DNA from: Accumulibacter sp.
GTDB lineage: Bacteria; Pseudomonadota; Gammaproteobacteria; Burkholderiales; Rhodocyclaceae
Direction of reading: 5' to 3'
Assembly: GCF_023806635.1 (NCBI RefSeq)
Contig: NZ_JAMTDQ010000020.1
Span: 1 to 32,912 of the forward strand
DNA length: 32,912 bases
Shown: in pieces, positions 8,409 through 16,143 of the stretch
Layout of the letters: the number at the start of each line of letters is the position of its first letter
Numbering within the stretch: position 1 is the stretch's first letter
Notes under the pieces: generated by a model
Databases searched by the model: none
What the model was told of the DNA's origin: nothing
What the model saw: the letters and a program-made list of their open reading frames with translations, nothing else
Position numbers and translations under genes: made by a program

Positions 8409-9543
8409 GGCGGCGGCGCCGCGGCGCGCAGCCGCCTTCCTGCTGGCTGCCGGGCTCGCTGCCGGCGTCGCCGCGTGCCACCCGATGGGCTACTACGGCC
8501 AGGCGATCGGCGGCCATCTCGAGCTGATGCGGGCAAGAACGCCGATCGACGAGCTGCTGCGTGCACCTACGACCGATCCCGATCTCCGGCTCCGGCTGAC
8601 CGAGGTGCAGGCGATCCGCGACTATGCCAGCAGCGACCTCGGACTGCCAAACAACGGCAGCTATCGCAGCTACGCCGACCTTGGTCGCCCCTACGTCGTC
8701 TGGAACGTCTTCGCCGCGCCGGAACTGTCGCTGCGGGCGAAAGACTGGTGCATGCCGATCGTCGGCTGCGTCAATTATCGCGGCTACTACGAGCGCCGCG
8801 CCGCCGAGGAGTTCGCCGCCGGGCTGCGACGCGACGGCTACGACACCTACGTCGCCGGCGTGCCGGCCTACTCGACGCTCGGCCACTTCGACGACCCGGT
8901 GCTCAACACCTTCCTGCAGCAGGGAACGCTGGCGGTCGCGCGCACCGTCTTTCACGAGCTGGCGCACCAGCTCGTCTTCGTGCCGGGAGATACCCGGTTC
9001 AACGAGTCGTTCGCGACGGCCGTCGAAGAGGAGGGGCTGCGACGCTGGCTGCACGCGCACGGCAGCAGCGAGCAGCGGGCAGCCGACGCGACGCAGCGGC
9101 AACGGCGAGCAGCCTGGCTGGCGCTGCTGCAGAGCTGTCGCCAGCGCCTCGCGGCGCTCTACGCGAGCGAGCTGCCGGCTGCCGACAAACGCGCTGCCAA
9201 GGCCGCCCTGCTGGCCGCACTGGGCCGCGAGCGGAGCGCCCTGCGGGCGGCGTGGGGCGGCCATGCCGGCGACGAGCGCAGCGACGACGACGATCTGAAC
9301 AACGCCCGGCTGGCTTCGCTCGCCCTCTACAGCGAGCTGGTGCCGGCCTTCGAGCAACTCCTCGCCAGCCAGGATCGGGACCTGCCGCGCTTCTATCGCG
9401 AGGTTGCCGGCCTCGCCGCGCTCGCCGCCGGCGACCGGGACGCCGCTCTGCGCGCACTGCTGCCACCGGCTGACGGCGGCAACGGAGCCATCGGCGCTGT
9501 CGCGGGCGGCAGTGAAGACGAAAACCGTTTGCCAGTCCGTTAA
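8392..9543 (+). CDS. Predicted zinc aminopeptidase, putative lipoprotein (COG4324 / PF10023-like)
   Basis: A metallopeptidase of 383 residues in the 'predicted aminopeptidase' family found in many proteobacteria. Residues 1-28 are a signal peptide with Arg-rich start, hydrophobic core and a VAAC lipobox, so Cys29 is probably lipidated and the protein anchored in the envelope. The zinc motif HELAH is at 188-192, and NESFATAVEEEG (204-215) supplies the likely third ligand region. The ATG at 8392 lies inside the end of the hydrolase gene (17-base overlap); a GTG at 8377 would add five residues and cannot be excluded. The biological substrate is unknown to me. The stop at 9541-9543 is also the first arm of the dyad that overlaps the cbiM promoter. 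Confidence 0.87.
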   Translation: MRWRHRAAAPRRAAAFLLAAGLAAGVAACHPMGYYGQAIGGHLELMRARTPIDELLRAPTTDPDLRLRLTEVQAIRDYASSDLGLPNNGSYRSYADLGRPYVVWNVFAAPELSLRAKDWCMPIVGCVNYRGYYERRAAEEFAAGLRRDGYDTYVAGVPAYSTLGHFDDPVLNTFLQQGTLAVARTVFHELAHQLVFVPGDTRFNESFATAVEEEGLRRWLHAHGSSEQRAADATQRQRRAAWLALLQSCRQRLAALYASELPAADKRAAKAALLAALGRERSALRAAWGGHAGDERSDDDDLNNARLASLALYSELVPAFEQLLASQDRDLPRFYREVAGLAALAAGDRDAALRALLPPADGGNGAIGAVAGGSEDENRLPVR

Positions 9544-9558
9544 GAAGCATTCTAGAAT
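9529..9558 (+). promoter_or_regulatory. Sigma-70-type promoter for cbiMQO
   Basis: TTGCCA at 9529-9534 (five of six consensus) is followed after 18 bases by TAGAAT at 9553-9558 (five of six). Transcription would begin near 9565, about 45 bases before cbiM. The -35 lies inside the end of the aminopeptidase gene. Confidence 0.65.
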
Positions 9559-9565
9559 CTTCTTA
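9541..9565. promoter_or_regulatory. AT-rich near-perfect dyad overlapping the cbiM -10 (candidate operator)
   Basis: TAAGAAG (9541-9547) pairs with CTTCTTA (9559-9565), and inside it ATTCT pairs with AGAAT (9549-9558); one unpaired C at 9548 breaks exact symmetry. It covers the whole -10 and the expected start of transcription. Placement fits a repressor site. The alternative is a hairpin ending the upstream message, but no T run follows. Confidence 0.5.
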
Positions 9566-9609
9566 CACGATGGCTGCAGCCGCCGGGTCCGACAAAGGGA
9601 GGATTCCCC

Positions 9610-10677
9610 ATGCACATGGCAGACGCACTGATTTCGCCGCTGGTCGGCGGCGTGATGTGGGCGGCCACGGCCGCCATCACCGCCTACAGCGCCAGGAAGC
9701 TCGATGCCGGCGGCGACGATCGCGTGGTGCCGCTGATGGGGGTGCTCGGCGCCTTCATCTTCGCCGCGCAGATGATCAACTTCAGCATCCCGGGAACCGG
9801 TTCGAGCGGCCACCTCGGCGGCGGCATGATCCTCAGCATCCTGCTCGGACCGTACGCCGCCTTCCTGACGATGGCATCGGTGCTCACCGTGCAGGCGCTG
9901 TTCTTCGCGGATGGCGGCCTGCTCGCGCTCGGCTGCAACATCTTCAACCTCGCCTTCTTTCCCTGCTTCGTCGCCTACCCGCTGCTCTACCGGACGATCG
10001 CCGGCGCCCACGCGAGCGAGAAGCGCATCCTCGTGGCTTCGCTCGTCGCCGTCATCGCCGGACTGCAGCTCGGCGCCCTCGCGGTCGTTCTGCAGACCTT
10101 CTTCTCGGGGGTCTCGGAACTACCGTTCGCAACCTTCCTGCTGCTGATGCTGCCGATCCACCTGGCGATCGGCATCGTCGAGGGGCTGCTGACGGCCGCC
10201 ATCGTCACCGTCGTCGGCCGGGCGCGCCCGGAAGTGCTGGCCAGCGCTGCCGCGCTTCCGGCAACACCGCGGCCTGGCCGCGGCAGGCTGCTGGCGCAGT
10301 TGCTGCTGCTGACCGCGGTCACCGGCGGACTCCTCTCGTGGTTCGCGTCGACCCGGATGGACGGCCTCGAATGGGCGATCTTCCACAGCAGCGGCAAGGA
10401 AGCCCTGCCCGCGCCGGCGACCGATGCCCACGCCCTGGCCGCCACGCTGCAGGAGAGGACGGCGCTGCTGCCCGACTATGCCTTCCGGCCCGCGGCGGAA
10501 GAGGGCGACGCCGCGGAGCCCGCCGCCGAGGTCGCCGCAGCGGGCAGCGGGAAGGAGAAGGAGTGGCCCGATGTCAGCGCTGGAACATCGTTCGCCGGCC
10601 TGCTCGGGGCGACCCTCAGCATGCTCCTCGCCGGGCTGCTCGGCTTCGCCCTGCTGCGTCTCCGGCAGCGCCGCTAG
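9610..10677 (+). CDS. cbiM: ECF transporter substrate-binding membrane protein CbiM with fused PDGLE (CbiN/NikN-like) domain
   Basis: CbiM/NikM binds Co2+ or Ni2+ in the inner membrane and gives specificity to an ECF-type importer. In this family the metal is held by the extreme N-terminus, so the start matters: the ATG at 9610 gives MHMADALISP with His2, preceded by a GGGAGG ribosome site. A second likely ligand is His68 in SSGHLGGG. About six membrane segments span residues 10-205. After a linker at about 206-226 a further helix leads to MDGLEWAI (250-257), the PDGLE-type signature of CbiN/NikN. A last helix at about 331-349 and an Arg-rich end follow. No separate cbiN exists here, consistent with fusion. 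cbiQ begins 80 bases downstream. Cobalt versus nickel is undecided. Confidence 0.9.
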   Translation: MHMADALISPLVGGVMWAATAAITAYSARKLDAGGDDRVVPLMGVLGAFIFAAQMINFSIPGTGSSGHLGGGMILSILLGPYAAFLTMASVLTVQALFFADGGLLALGCNIFNLAFFPCFVAYPLLYRTIAGAHASEKRILVASLVAVIAGLQLGALAVVLQTFFSGVSELPFATFLLLMLPIHLAIGIVEGLLTAAIVTVVGRARPEVLASAAALPATPRPGRGRLLAQLLLLTAVTGGLLSWFASTRMDGLEWAIFHSSGKEALPAPATDAHALAATLQERTALLPDYAFRPAAEEGDAAEPAAEVAAAGSGKEKEWPDVSAGTSFAGLLGATLSMLLAGLLGFALLRLRQRR

Positions 10678-10757
10678 GCGGGACGCGAGTCACCCGACCG
10701 CGCTCACCGCGCCCGCGCGGCGGATGACGGCAGCGATCACCGGCGCAACGAGCAGCC

Positions 10758-11573
10758 ATGGCAAGGATCGACTCCTCGTTGCCCGACCTGAGTGACCTGG
10801 ACGGTCTCGCCTGCCGCGACTCGCCGATCCATCGCCTGGATCCGCGGATCAAGCTGCTCACCACCCTGCTCTTCATCGTCTGTGTCGTCTCCTTCGACAA
10901 GCATCAGCTTTCGGCACTGCTGCCCTTCGCCGCCTACCCGGTCGTCCTGCTCATCCTGGCCAGGCTGCCGCCAGCGTGGATCCTGCGCAAGCTGCTGCTG
11001 GCGGTGCCGTTCGCCCTGTGCGTCGGCATCTTCAATCCACTCTTCGACCGCACGACGCTGCTGCACATCGGCTCGCTCGAGATCTCCGGCGGCTGGGTTT
11101 CCTTCGCCTCGATCATGCTGCGCTTCGCACTCACCGTCAGTGCCGCCCTGATCCTCGTCGCCAGCACCGGTTTCGATGCGCTCTGCCTGGCGCTCGCGCG
11201 CCTCGGCGTGCCGCGCCCCTTCGTCGTCCAGTTGCTGTTGCTCTACCGTTATCTCTTCGTTCTCGTCGATGAGGCGCTGCGGCTCTCGCGGGCGCGGGCG
11301 CAGCGCTCCTTCGCTGGGCGCGGCATGGAGCTGACGGTCGTCGCCAGCCTGCTGGCACAACTGCTGCTGCGCACGCTCGATCGCGCGCAACGCATCTACC
11401 TGGCGATGCAGTGCCGCGGCTTCGACGGCGAAGTGCGCCTGCTGCGCCGGCTGCGCATCGGCGCGAGCGATGTGCTCTTCCTGACCGGCTGGACGGCGAT
11501 CCTGCTCGCGCTGCGCTTCCTCGCTCCGGCGCCCACCCTCGGCCAAGCCATCGGCCGGCTGTTGCCATCGTGA
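10758..11573 (+). CDS. cbiQ: ECF transporter transmembrane coupling protein CbiQ
   Basis: The T component connects the metal-binding CbiM to the ATPase. The 271 residues carry a conserved N-terminal stretch with SPIHRLDPRIKLL (22-34), hydrophobic segments from about 35 to 135, and the cytoplasmic helices that grip the ATPase. These include SRARAQRSFAGRG (177-189) and the Arg-Gly coupling motif MQCRGFDGEV (217-226). A last membrane helix lies near 245-262. The ATG at 10758 lacks a strong ribosome site. Its stop TGA shares bases with the GTG start of cbiO (GTGA), giving translational coupling and equal supply of the two partners. Confidence 0.92.
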   Translation: MARIDSSLPDLSDLDGLACRDSPIHRLDPRIKLLTTLLFIVCVVSFDKHQLSALLPFAAYPVVLLILARLPPAWILRKLLLAVPFALCVGIFNPLFDRTTLLHIGSLEISGGWVSFASIMLRFALTVSAALILVASTGFDALCLALARLGVPRPFVVQLLLLYRYLFVLVDEALRLSRARAQRSFAGRGMELTVVASLLAQLLLRTLDRAQRIYLAMQCRGFDGEVRLLRRLRIGASDVLFLTGWTAILLALRFLAPAPTLGQAIGRLLPS

Positions 11574-12352
11574 CACGCCCGCTGGTCGTCGTCAGCGATC
11601 TCCGGCATGCCTACGCCGATGGCCAGACGGCGCTGCACGGCGTCTCGTTCCAGGTCGGCAGCGGCGACAGGCTGGCGATCGTCGGCGCCAACGGCGCCGG
11701 CAAATCGACCACCCTGCTGCACCTCGCCGGCTGCCTGCTGCCACAGGCCGGCAGCGTGCGCGTCGCCGATCTCCTCCTGTGCCGCGAAAACCTGTCGCAA
11801 CTGCGGCGCAGCGTCGGCATGCTGTTCCAGAACCCCGACGATCAGCTGTTCATGCCGCGCGTCTTCGACGACGTCGCCTTCGGCCCGGTGAACCTCGGTT
11901 TGCCGGCCGACGACGTACAGCAACGGGTGATGCACGCGCTCGCGGTGGTCGGCGCGACGCATCTGTCGCACCGCCAGCCGCACCGGTTGTCAGGCGGCGA
12001 GAAGCGCGCCGTCGCCATCGCTTCGGTGCTCGCGCTGTCGCCCGCCGTCCTCCTCATGGACGAGCCGACGTCCAGCCTCGACCCCGCTTCGCGGCGGCAA
12101 CTGATCGAGCTTCTGCAGACCTTCGAGCAAACCCTCATCATCGCCACGCACGATCTCGACATGGTCCTCGATCTCTGCCCGCGGACACTGGTGCTCGGCG
12201 AAGGAAGGATCATCGCCGACGGCGCCAGCGCCGTCATCCTGAGCGATGCGGCGCTGCTCGCGGCGGCTCGTCTCGAGCAGCCACTGCGGTTGCAGGCCTG
12301 CCCGGTGTGCAGCGGCGCCGCCCGCCGGCCCTCGCCGCCGCCCGGGCGATGA
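11570..12352 (+). CDS. cbiO: ECF transporter ATP-binding protein CbiO
   Basis: The ABC ATPase drives metal uptake by CbiM-CbiQ. The GTG start at 11570 gives 260 residues and a four-base overlap with cbiQ; longer frames from 11411 run inside cbiQ. Walker A is GANGAGKST (39-47), the Q-loop glutamine Gln87 in FQNPDDQLF, the signature LSGGEKR (140-146), Walker B VLLMDEP (160-166) and the switch histidine His194, so the enzyme looks complete. The FQNPDDQ stretch is typical of ECF ATPases. Only one ATPase is present, consistent with a dedicated group I ECF transporter using a homodimer. A GC-rich hairpin lies just beyond the stop. Confidence 0.95.
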   Translation: MTRPLVVVSDLRHAYADGQTALHGVSFQVGSGDRLAIVGANGAGKSTTLLHLAGCLLPQAGSVRVADLLLCRENLSQLRRSVGMLFQNPDDQLFMPRVFDDVAFGPVNLGLPADDVQQRVMHALAVVGATHLSHRQPHRLSGGEKRAVAIASVLALSPAVLLMDEPTSSLDPASRRQLIELLQTFEQTLIIATHDLDMVLDLCPRTLVLGEGRIIADGASAVILSDAALLAAARLEQPLRLQACPVCSGAARRPSPPPGR

Positions 12353-12364
12353 GCCTCGGGTTGC

Positions 12365-12383
12365 CGCCCGGTCAGCCCGGGCG
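12365..12383. terminator. GC-rich hairpin between convergent cbiO and the 285-residue gene
   Basis: CGCCCGG at 12365-12371 pairs with CCGGGCG at 12377-12383 around a 5-base loop, in the 19-base gap between convergent genes and across the stop of the minus-strand gene. It has no T run, so it is only a candidate bidirectional terminator. Confidence 0.35.
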
Positions 12384-13229
12384 ATCGGCCGGCCGCCCGT
12401 CCCCCGACGGCAGGCAGCTCTCCCAGGGCCGCTCGCAGGGCAGCTCGGCCGCTCGGATGTGCGCGCCGTCAGCGGCGGTATAGGTTGCGGCAAAGGCATC
12501 CGGCGACACCGAACGCACCTCGCGCTCGCCGCTTTCGCGGTGGCCCGAGACCAGCAGGAAGACGCCACCTTCAGCGCCGAGATGCAGGTCACCGACGCGT
12601 GCCGGCCCGGGCACGAAGACGGCGTACACACTCTCGCCGACACGCAGGTGCAGACCGAAGGCACTGATGCCCGTCGCCGTGTCGGCGACCACCGCCAGCG
12701 ATCTCGCGACATAGGCGCGCCGCGAGTCGTAGCGGTCGTCGAGACCGATCCGCTGGGCGTGCTCGAGCACCAACAGCACCCGCTCGACCGAATCGAGCGC
12801 CGCCGGCCCGCCCATACCCAGCACGAAGCCCTGCAGCGCCTGCGCCTGCGCGGCGGTCGGTCGGTCGAAGATGAGGACACCATCGCCCGCACTGCTCACC
12901 CCCTGGAAGATGGCGTCCTCGTAGTTGAAGAAGACGACGCCCCTGGGCACCGATCCGTCCACCGCGAGGATCGGCCGTCCGCGCCAGCCTTCGAGGGGTT
13001 GTCCCGCCTTCGGATGCGGCACTGCCGCCAATGGGTGCGGCGCTCCGTCCCGCCGCCGCATGTCGGGCGGATAGCGCGCGGGGTAGCGCAGCTCCTCGCC
13101 CGGGAACGCTGGGATCGGCAGCACGAAGCGGGAAGCCTCCTGCCGGTCGCGGCGGGGCAGTACAACCGCCGCCGGATCGAAGCGGATGGCGTCGATTGAA
13201 AAACTCGGTACCGCGGTGCCGCTACTCAT
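12372..13229 (-). CDS. Unrecognised protein, 285 residues, downstream partner of the phosphatase-SLOG-NMNAT fusion
   Basis: I do not recognise the family. The ATG at 13229 has a GGGAG ribosome site about 10 bases upstream and lies 34 bases after the stop of the fusion gene, so the two are almost certainly one operon. No signal peptide or membrane helix is visible. The first ~75 residues are Pro/Arg-rich. Residues about 83-215 look like a compact globular domain with beta-strand-like runs such as ILAVDG and GVVFFNYEDAIF. The last ~15 residues are Pro/Gly/Asp-rich and probably disordered. Longer frames upstream run inside the fusion gene. The pairing suggests a role tied to the nucleotide chemistry of that protein, but no catalytic motif can be pointed to. 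Confidence 0.8.
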   Translation of the reverse strand: MSSGTAVPSFSIDAIRFDPAAVVLPRRDRQEASRFVLPIPAFPGEELRYPARYPPDMRRRDGAPHPLAAVPHPKAGQPLEGWRGRPILAVDGSVPRGVVFFNYEDAIFQGVSSAGDGVLIFDRPTAAQAQALQGFVLGMGGPAALDSVERVLLVLEHAQRIGLDDRYDSRRAYVARSLAVVADTATGISAFGLHLRVGESVYAVFVPGPARVGDLHLGAEGGVFLLVSGHRESGEREVRSVSPDAFAATYTAADGAHIRAAELPCERPWESCLPSGDGRPADRPG

Positions 13230-13263
13230 GGCAAGCTGTCTCCCTGTCGGCCCCTGTCGCGTG

Positions 13264-15951
13264 TCACGATGGATCCACCTGCGTACATGTGCCAGCAGGA
13301 TAGAGGCCGTGCATCCGGATGTAGTCCACCAGCCCTGGCGGCAGCCCGACCACTGGTCGATTGGCCTGAAGCGCCTGCCGGATCGCCGTCGACGACAGGC
13401 CGCGGTCGAGGTCGTCAATGGTGTGCACCGGCTGCCCGTCCACGAGAGACGGAAGCGATGCTCCGTCGTGGCGGTCGTTTGCCAGGATCTGGACGCCCGG
13501 CAGCCGCTGCTCCGGCGGCAAGCCGGCATACCAGCGCAAGGCGTCACTGCCCAGCAGGGCAAAGACCTTGGCCCGCGGGTGACGTTGCCGTACTCCCGCC
13601 AGCAGCTCCGACAACTCACCACCGCCGAAGCGGTCGTCAGCGTCCGCCTGCAGCACCTGGACGCACGCTTCACCATCGAACAGCAAGCGCGTCATCGCCA
13701 TGCGGTGCGCGAGCGGCAGCATGCGCTTGTAGCTGGGCACGATGTCGGGCACGACATACACCAGGTCCAGTGCGAACTGCTCCCGCATGCGCCGCACCAG
13801 GTCGCGGTGGCCTGCGTGCGGCGGGTCGAAGGAGCCAGCGAATACCCCGACGCGCTGCGGACCGGCAGCCGGTATCGCCTCGGTCCCGCCGGCCGCAACG
13901 CTCACCGCCGGGTGCCGTCGCGCGGCAGCCAGATCGTGCAGGGTATCGAGAACCCGCCATCGCCGCTCGGCTGCCGGCAGCATGCTCGCGGCGTGCGCCG
14001 AGGCGCCGCCGTCACCGACGGCGTCGGCAGAGCGGCGAACCAGGAAATGCGGCAGGCCGATCTGCGCGGCGTGCGCGATACCCTCGCTGACGATGCTGCC
14101 GCCACCGACGAACACCGCGTAACCGCCGTGTTCCTCGGCGAGGGTCAGCGCCGCCAGCAGGGGCGCCGACCAGTCCTGATGGGCGCCGGCAAACGCCACC
14201 GTGTCGACCAGATCGATCTCGCCGGCGATCGCACCTTGCTGGATGAAGCCGATGATCTCGTAGCCACTGGCACGCGCCAGGCGGTGGACGGCTCGTTCGA
14301 AGCCGAGGTCGGTGCCCCCGGTGATCAGGATGTCTCGCAGCGGCGACGCGAGTTGCGCCACCAGGGCGAGCGCCTCATCCTCGACGCGTCCTTCGGCGAA
14401 GGGCGAATGACCGAACTTCGAGAAGCCGGAAACGACGACCGGCCTGCGATCGCCGATCAGTGCCTCGACGGCACCGAGCGTCAGGACTCGTTTACCCCTG
14501 CGCTGCAACTCGGTGACGAGCAGATCGAAATGGCGCCGCGGATCCTCGAGCTCGGAGCGTGCGACCGCAGCCTCGGGCTGCATGCTGGCGAGCGTGGCAC
14601 GATCGACGAGCTGGTCACGGATGTTGTGGCCATCGAAGTACTTGCTGACGAGGAAGCGCGTACCGCCGTCCACGCGCGTCCTGCCGACGACGGTATAGCG
14701 CTCCACACGCGTCACCATGCCGATCGGCGGCGGGCTGTTCGCCGCGACACGGTAGGCAATCGAGATACCGCGCGAAGTCATCCCCCTCACCCGGATGCCC
14801 CCGCGCACATCGATGCTGATCGTCGACCGGGCGCCGGCTCGTCGATGCGAGGTGTCCGCCATCAGGCGCAGGAAACCATCCGCCTTCAGCGGTCCCGGCA
14901 GGTCACCAAAAGGCGAATGACCGACGATCTCGGTGTCGATGCCGGCGTCACGCAGGTAGGCGATCGCCGCCTCGTCGGGCACGCGGAAGTTGCCGCGCTC
15001 GCGCTGGCGAAACGGGTAGATCAGGCTCACGTCGTTCATGAACAGTGCGCCGGAACCTTCGCGGGCATTCGCATCCCAGATGGCATCGGCATAGCGGATG
15101 AAGGCGTCGGGAAAGCTGCCGTCGCCCCCCGGCGAACGGATGGCCCGTTCGATCAGTCCCATCTGCTCGCGCCCATAGGCGTTCAGCGCCGTGATCCACT
15201 GCCGCGCATGCGCGATCCGGCTGGTGGCGCCCGGAACGAAACCAATGTTCGACTGCGAGACCCCGCCGTGGTCGATGAGGACGTTGCCGTGCAGGATGGC
15301 GACCTGTCCGAGGCGCAGGAACTCGAACATGCTGCCACCCGGTTGCAGCCGCGCGACGTAGTCCTCGGCGGCCTCGCCGCGTGTGACGGGTCGTCCATGA
15401 ATCTCGCCGAGTTCCTGCCAATGGAATTCGAAAGCCCGCGCAGCGCCCTGTCGCGTCAGCCAGTAGTCGATGCGACGGTCGAGGGTGTTGCACCCGCCGC
15501 CGCGAGCAGGACCGCCACTGCCCTCGACCACTGGTACCGCGCCGGCGACGCCGCTGTCGGGCTGGCCGCACAGCCACGCTTCGTAGTCCGGCGTGCCGCG
15601 CTCGAGCAGCGGCAGATCGCGCAGCAATACCAGGTTCTTGAGGTCCAGGTTGCCATGCGCCCAGGCGACGCGGCCGGGATGGCGTCGCCTGAGCGCGAGC
15701 AGCATGTCGACGAGCCGGATCGTGTACGGCCCGCGGTCGGTCACATCGCCAGCGAAGTACAGCCCGTCGTACGGATCGACGAAATCCAGGGCACCATCGA
15801 CGAGGCGCATCCTGCCCGCGTCGACCAGATCATCGATCGCGTCACGCCTGCCCTCGAGGTCGGTGACCACATGGACAGTCCGGCAGCAGGCGGCCGGTCC
15901 CAGCGGGAGCGGATCACTCGGCGCTCCCCCTGGCATGGGCAACGGGTACAT
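13264..15951 (-). CDS. Three-part fusion: PPP-like metallophosphatase, SLOG-like domain, NMN adenylyltransferase (NadD-like)
   Basis: A large protein of 895 residues, taking the ATG at 15951; a GTG at 16065 would add 38 poorly conserved-looking residues. Residues ~25-350 resemble calcineurin-type phosphatases: VTDLEG (29-34), GDVTDRGP (68-75), HGNLD (99-103), HGNVLIDHGG (221-230) and VGHSPFGD (343-350). Two normally conserved histidines are replaced, by Glu33 and Leu102. Residues ~350-500 are unassigned. Residues ~503-645 resemble the SLOG Rossmann-like nucleotide-binding fold, with ITGGTDLGFE (543-552) and FVGGGSIVSEG (614-624). Residues ~700-885 are an adenylyltransferase with GSFDPPHAGH (706-715) and SSTAIR (853-858), intact for making NAD or its acid form from the mononucleotide. 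The combination is unusual; function is inferred as NAD or related nucleotide metabolism or sensing. It diverges from a Nudix gene. Confidence 0.85.
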   Translation of the reverse strand: MYPLPMPGGAPSDPLPLGPAACCRTVHVVTDLEGRRDAIDDLVDAGRMRLVDGALDFVDPYDGLYFAGDVTDRGPYTIRLVDMLLALRRRHPGRVAWAHGNLDLKNLVLLRDLPLLERGTPDYEAWLCGQPDSGVAGAVPVVEGSGGPARGGGCNTLDRRIDYWLTRQGAARAFEFHWQELGEIHGRPVTRGEAAEDYVARLQPGGSMFEFLRLGQVAILHGNVLIDHGGVSQSNIGFVPGATSRIAHARQWITALNAYGREQMGLIERAIRSPGGDGSFPDAFIRYADAIWDANAREGSGALFMNDVSLIYPFRQRERGNFRVPDEAAIAYLRDAGIDTEIVGHSPFGDLPGPLKADGFLRLMADTSHRRAGARSTISIDVRGGIRVRGMTSRGISIAYRVAANSPPPIGMVTRVERYTVVGRTRVDGGTRFLVSKYFDGHNIRDQLVDRATLASMQPEAAVARSELEDPRRHFDLLVTELQRRGKRVLTLGAVEALIGDRRPVVVSGFSKFGHSPFAEGRVEDEALALVAQLASPLRDILITGGTDLGFERAVHRLARASGYEIIGFIQQGAIAGEIDLVDTVAFAGAHQDWSAPLLAALTLAEEHGGYAVFVGGGSIVSEGIAHAAQIGLPHFLVRRSADAVGDGGASAHAASMLPAAERRWRVLDTLHDLAAARRHPAVSVAAGGTEAIPAAGPQRVGVFAGSFDPPHAGHRDLVRRMREQFALDLVYVVPDIVPSYKRMLPLAHRMAMTRLLFDGEACVQVLQADADDRFGGGELSELLAGVRQRHPRAKVFALLGSDALRWYAGLPPEQRLPGVQILANDRHDGASLPSLVDGQPVHTIDDLDRGLSSTAIRQALQANRPVVGLPPGLVDYIRMHGLYPAGTCTQVDPS

Positions 15952-15985
15952 GATTTCGAAAGCCTCGCTGGTTCGGGATCCGCTT

Positions 15986-16007
15986 GCACCCCGATCGGGA
16001 TGGGTGC
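15986..16007. promoter_or_regulatory. Nested dyads in the divergent promoter region (candidate operator)
   Basis: GCACCC (15986-15991) and GGGTGC (16002-16007) flank a perfect 10-base palindrome CCCGATCGGG (15990-15999). They lie in the 192-base region between the divergent fusion and Nudix genes, about 35 bases upstream of the fusion start. A shared regulator site is possible; no strong -35/-10 was found for either gene. Confidence 0.35.
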
Positions 16008-16143
16008 GTGCAGCAAGGATAGCAGGCCGGGGCGAAGCTTGCCCAGGATGGCTGCCGCGCCACACCTGCCGGCGAAAATGCGCTACCGTTCAGCGTTTCC
16101 GCGGCGGACGGGCAGCCGGCCCGCCCGGGCAGACCGACCGGAC

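Noticed and set aside
9541-9609. Cobalamin riboswitch before cbiM
   Set aside because: The gap is only 66 bases, too short for the roughly 200-base element, and no B12-box-like sequence is seen.
13186-16143. Plus-strand frame giving a 1129-residue protein ending in the Nudix domain
   Set aside because: Only the last 143 residues are real Nudix sequence; the rest is antisense to the phosphatase-SLOG-NMNAT gene, which has intact motifs on the minus strand.
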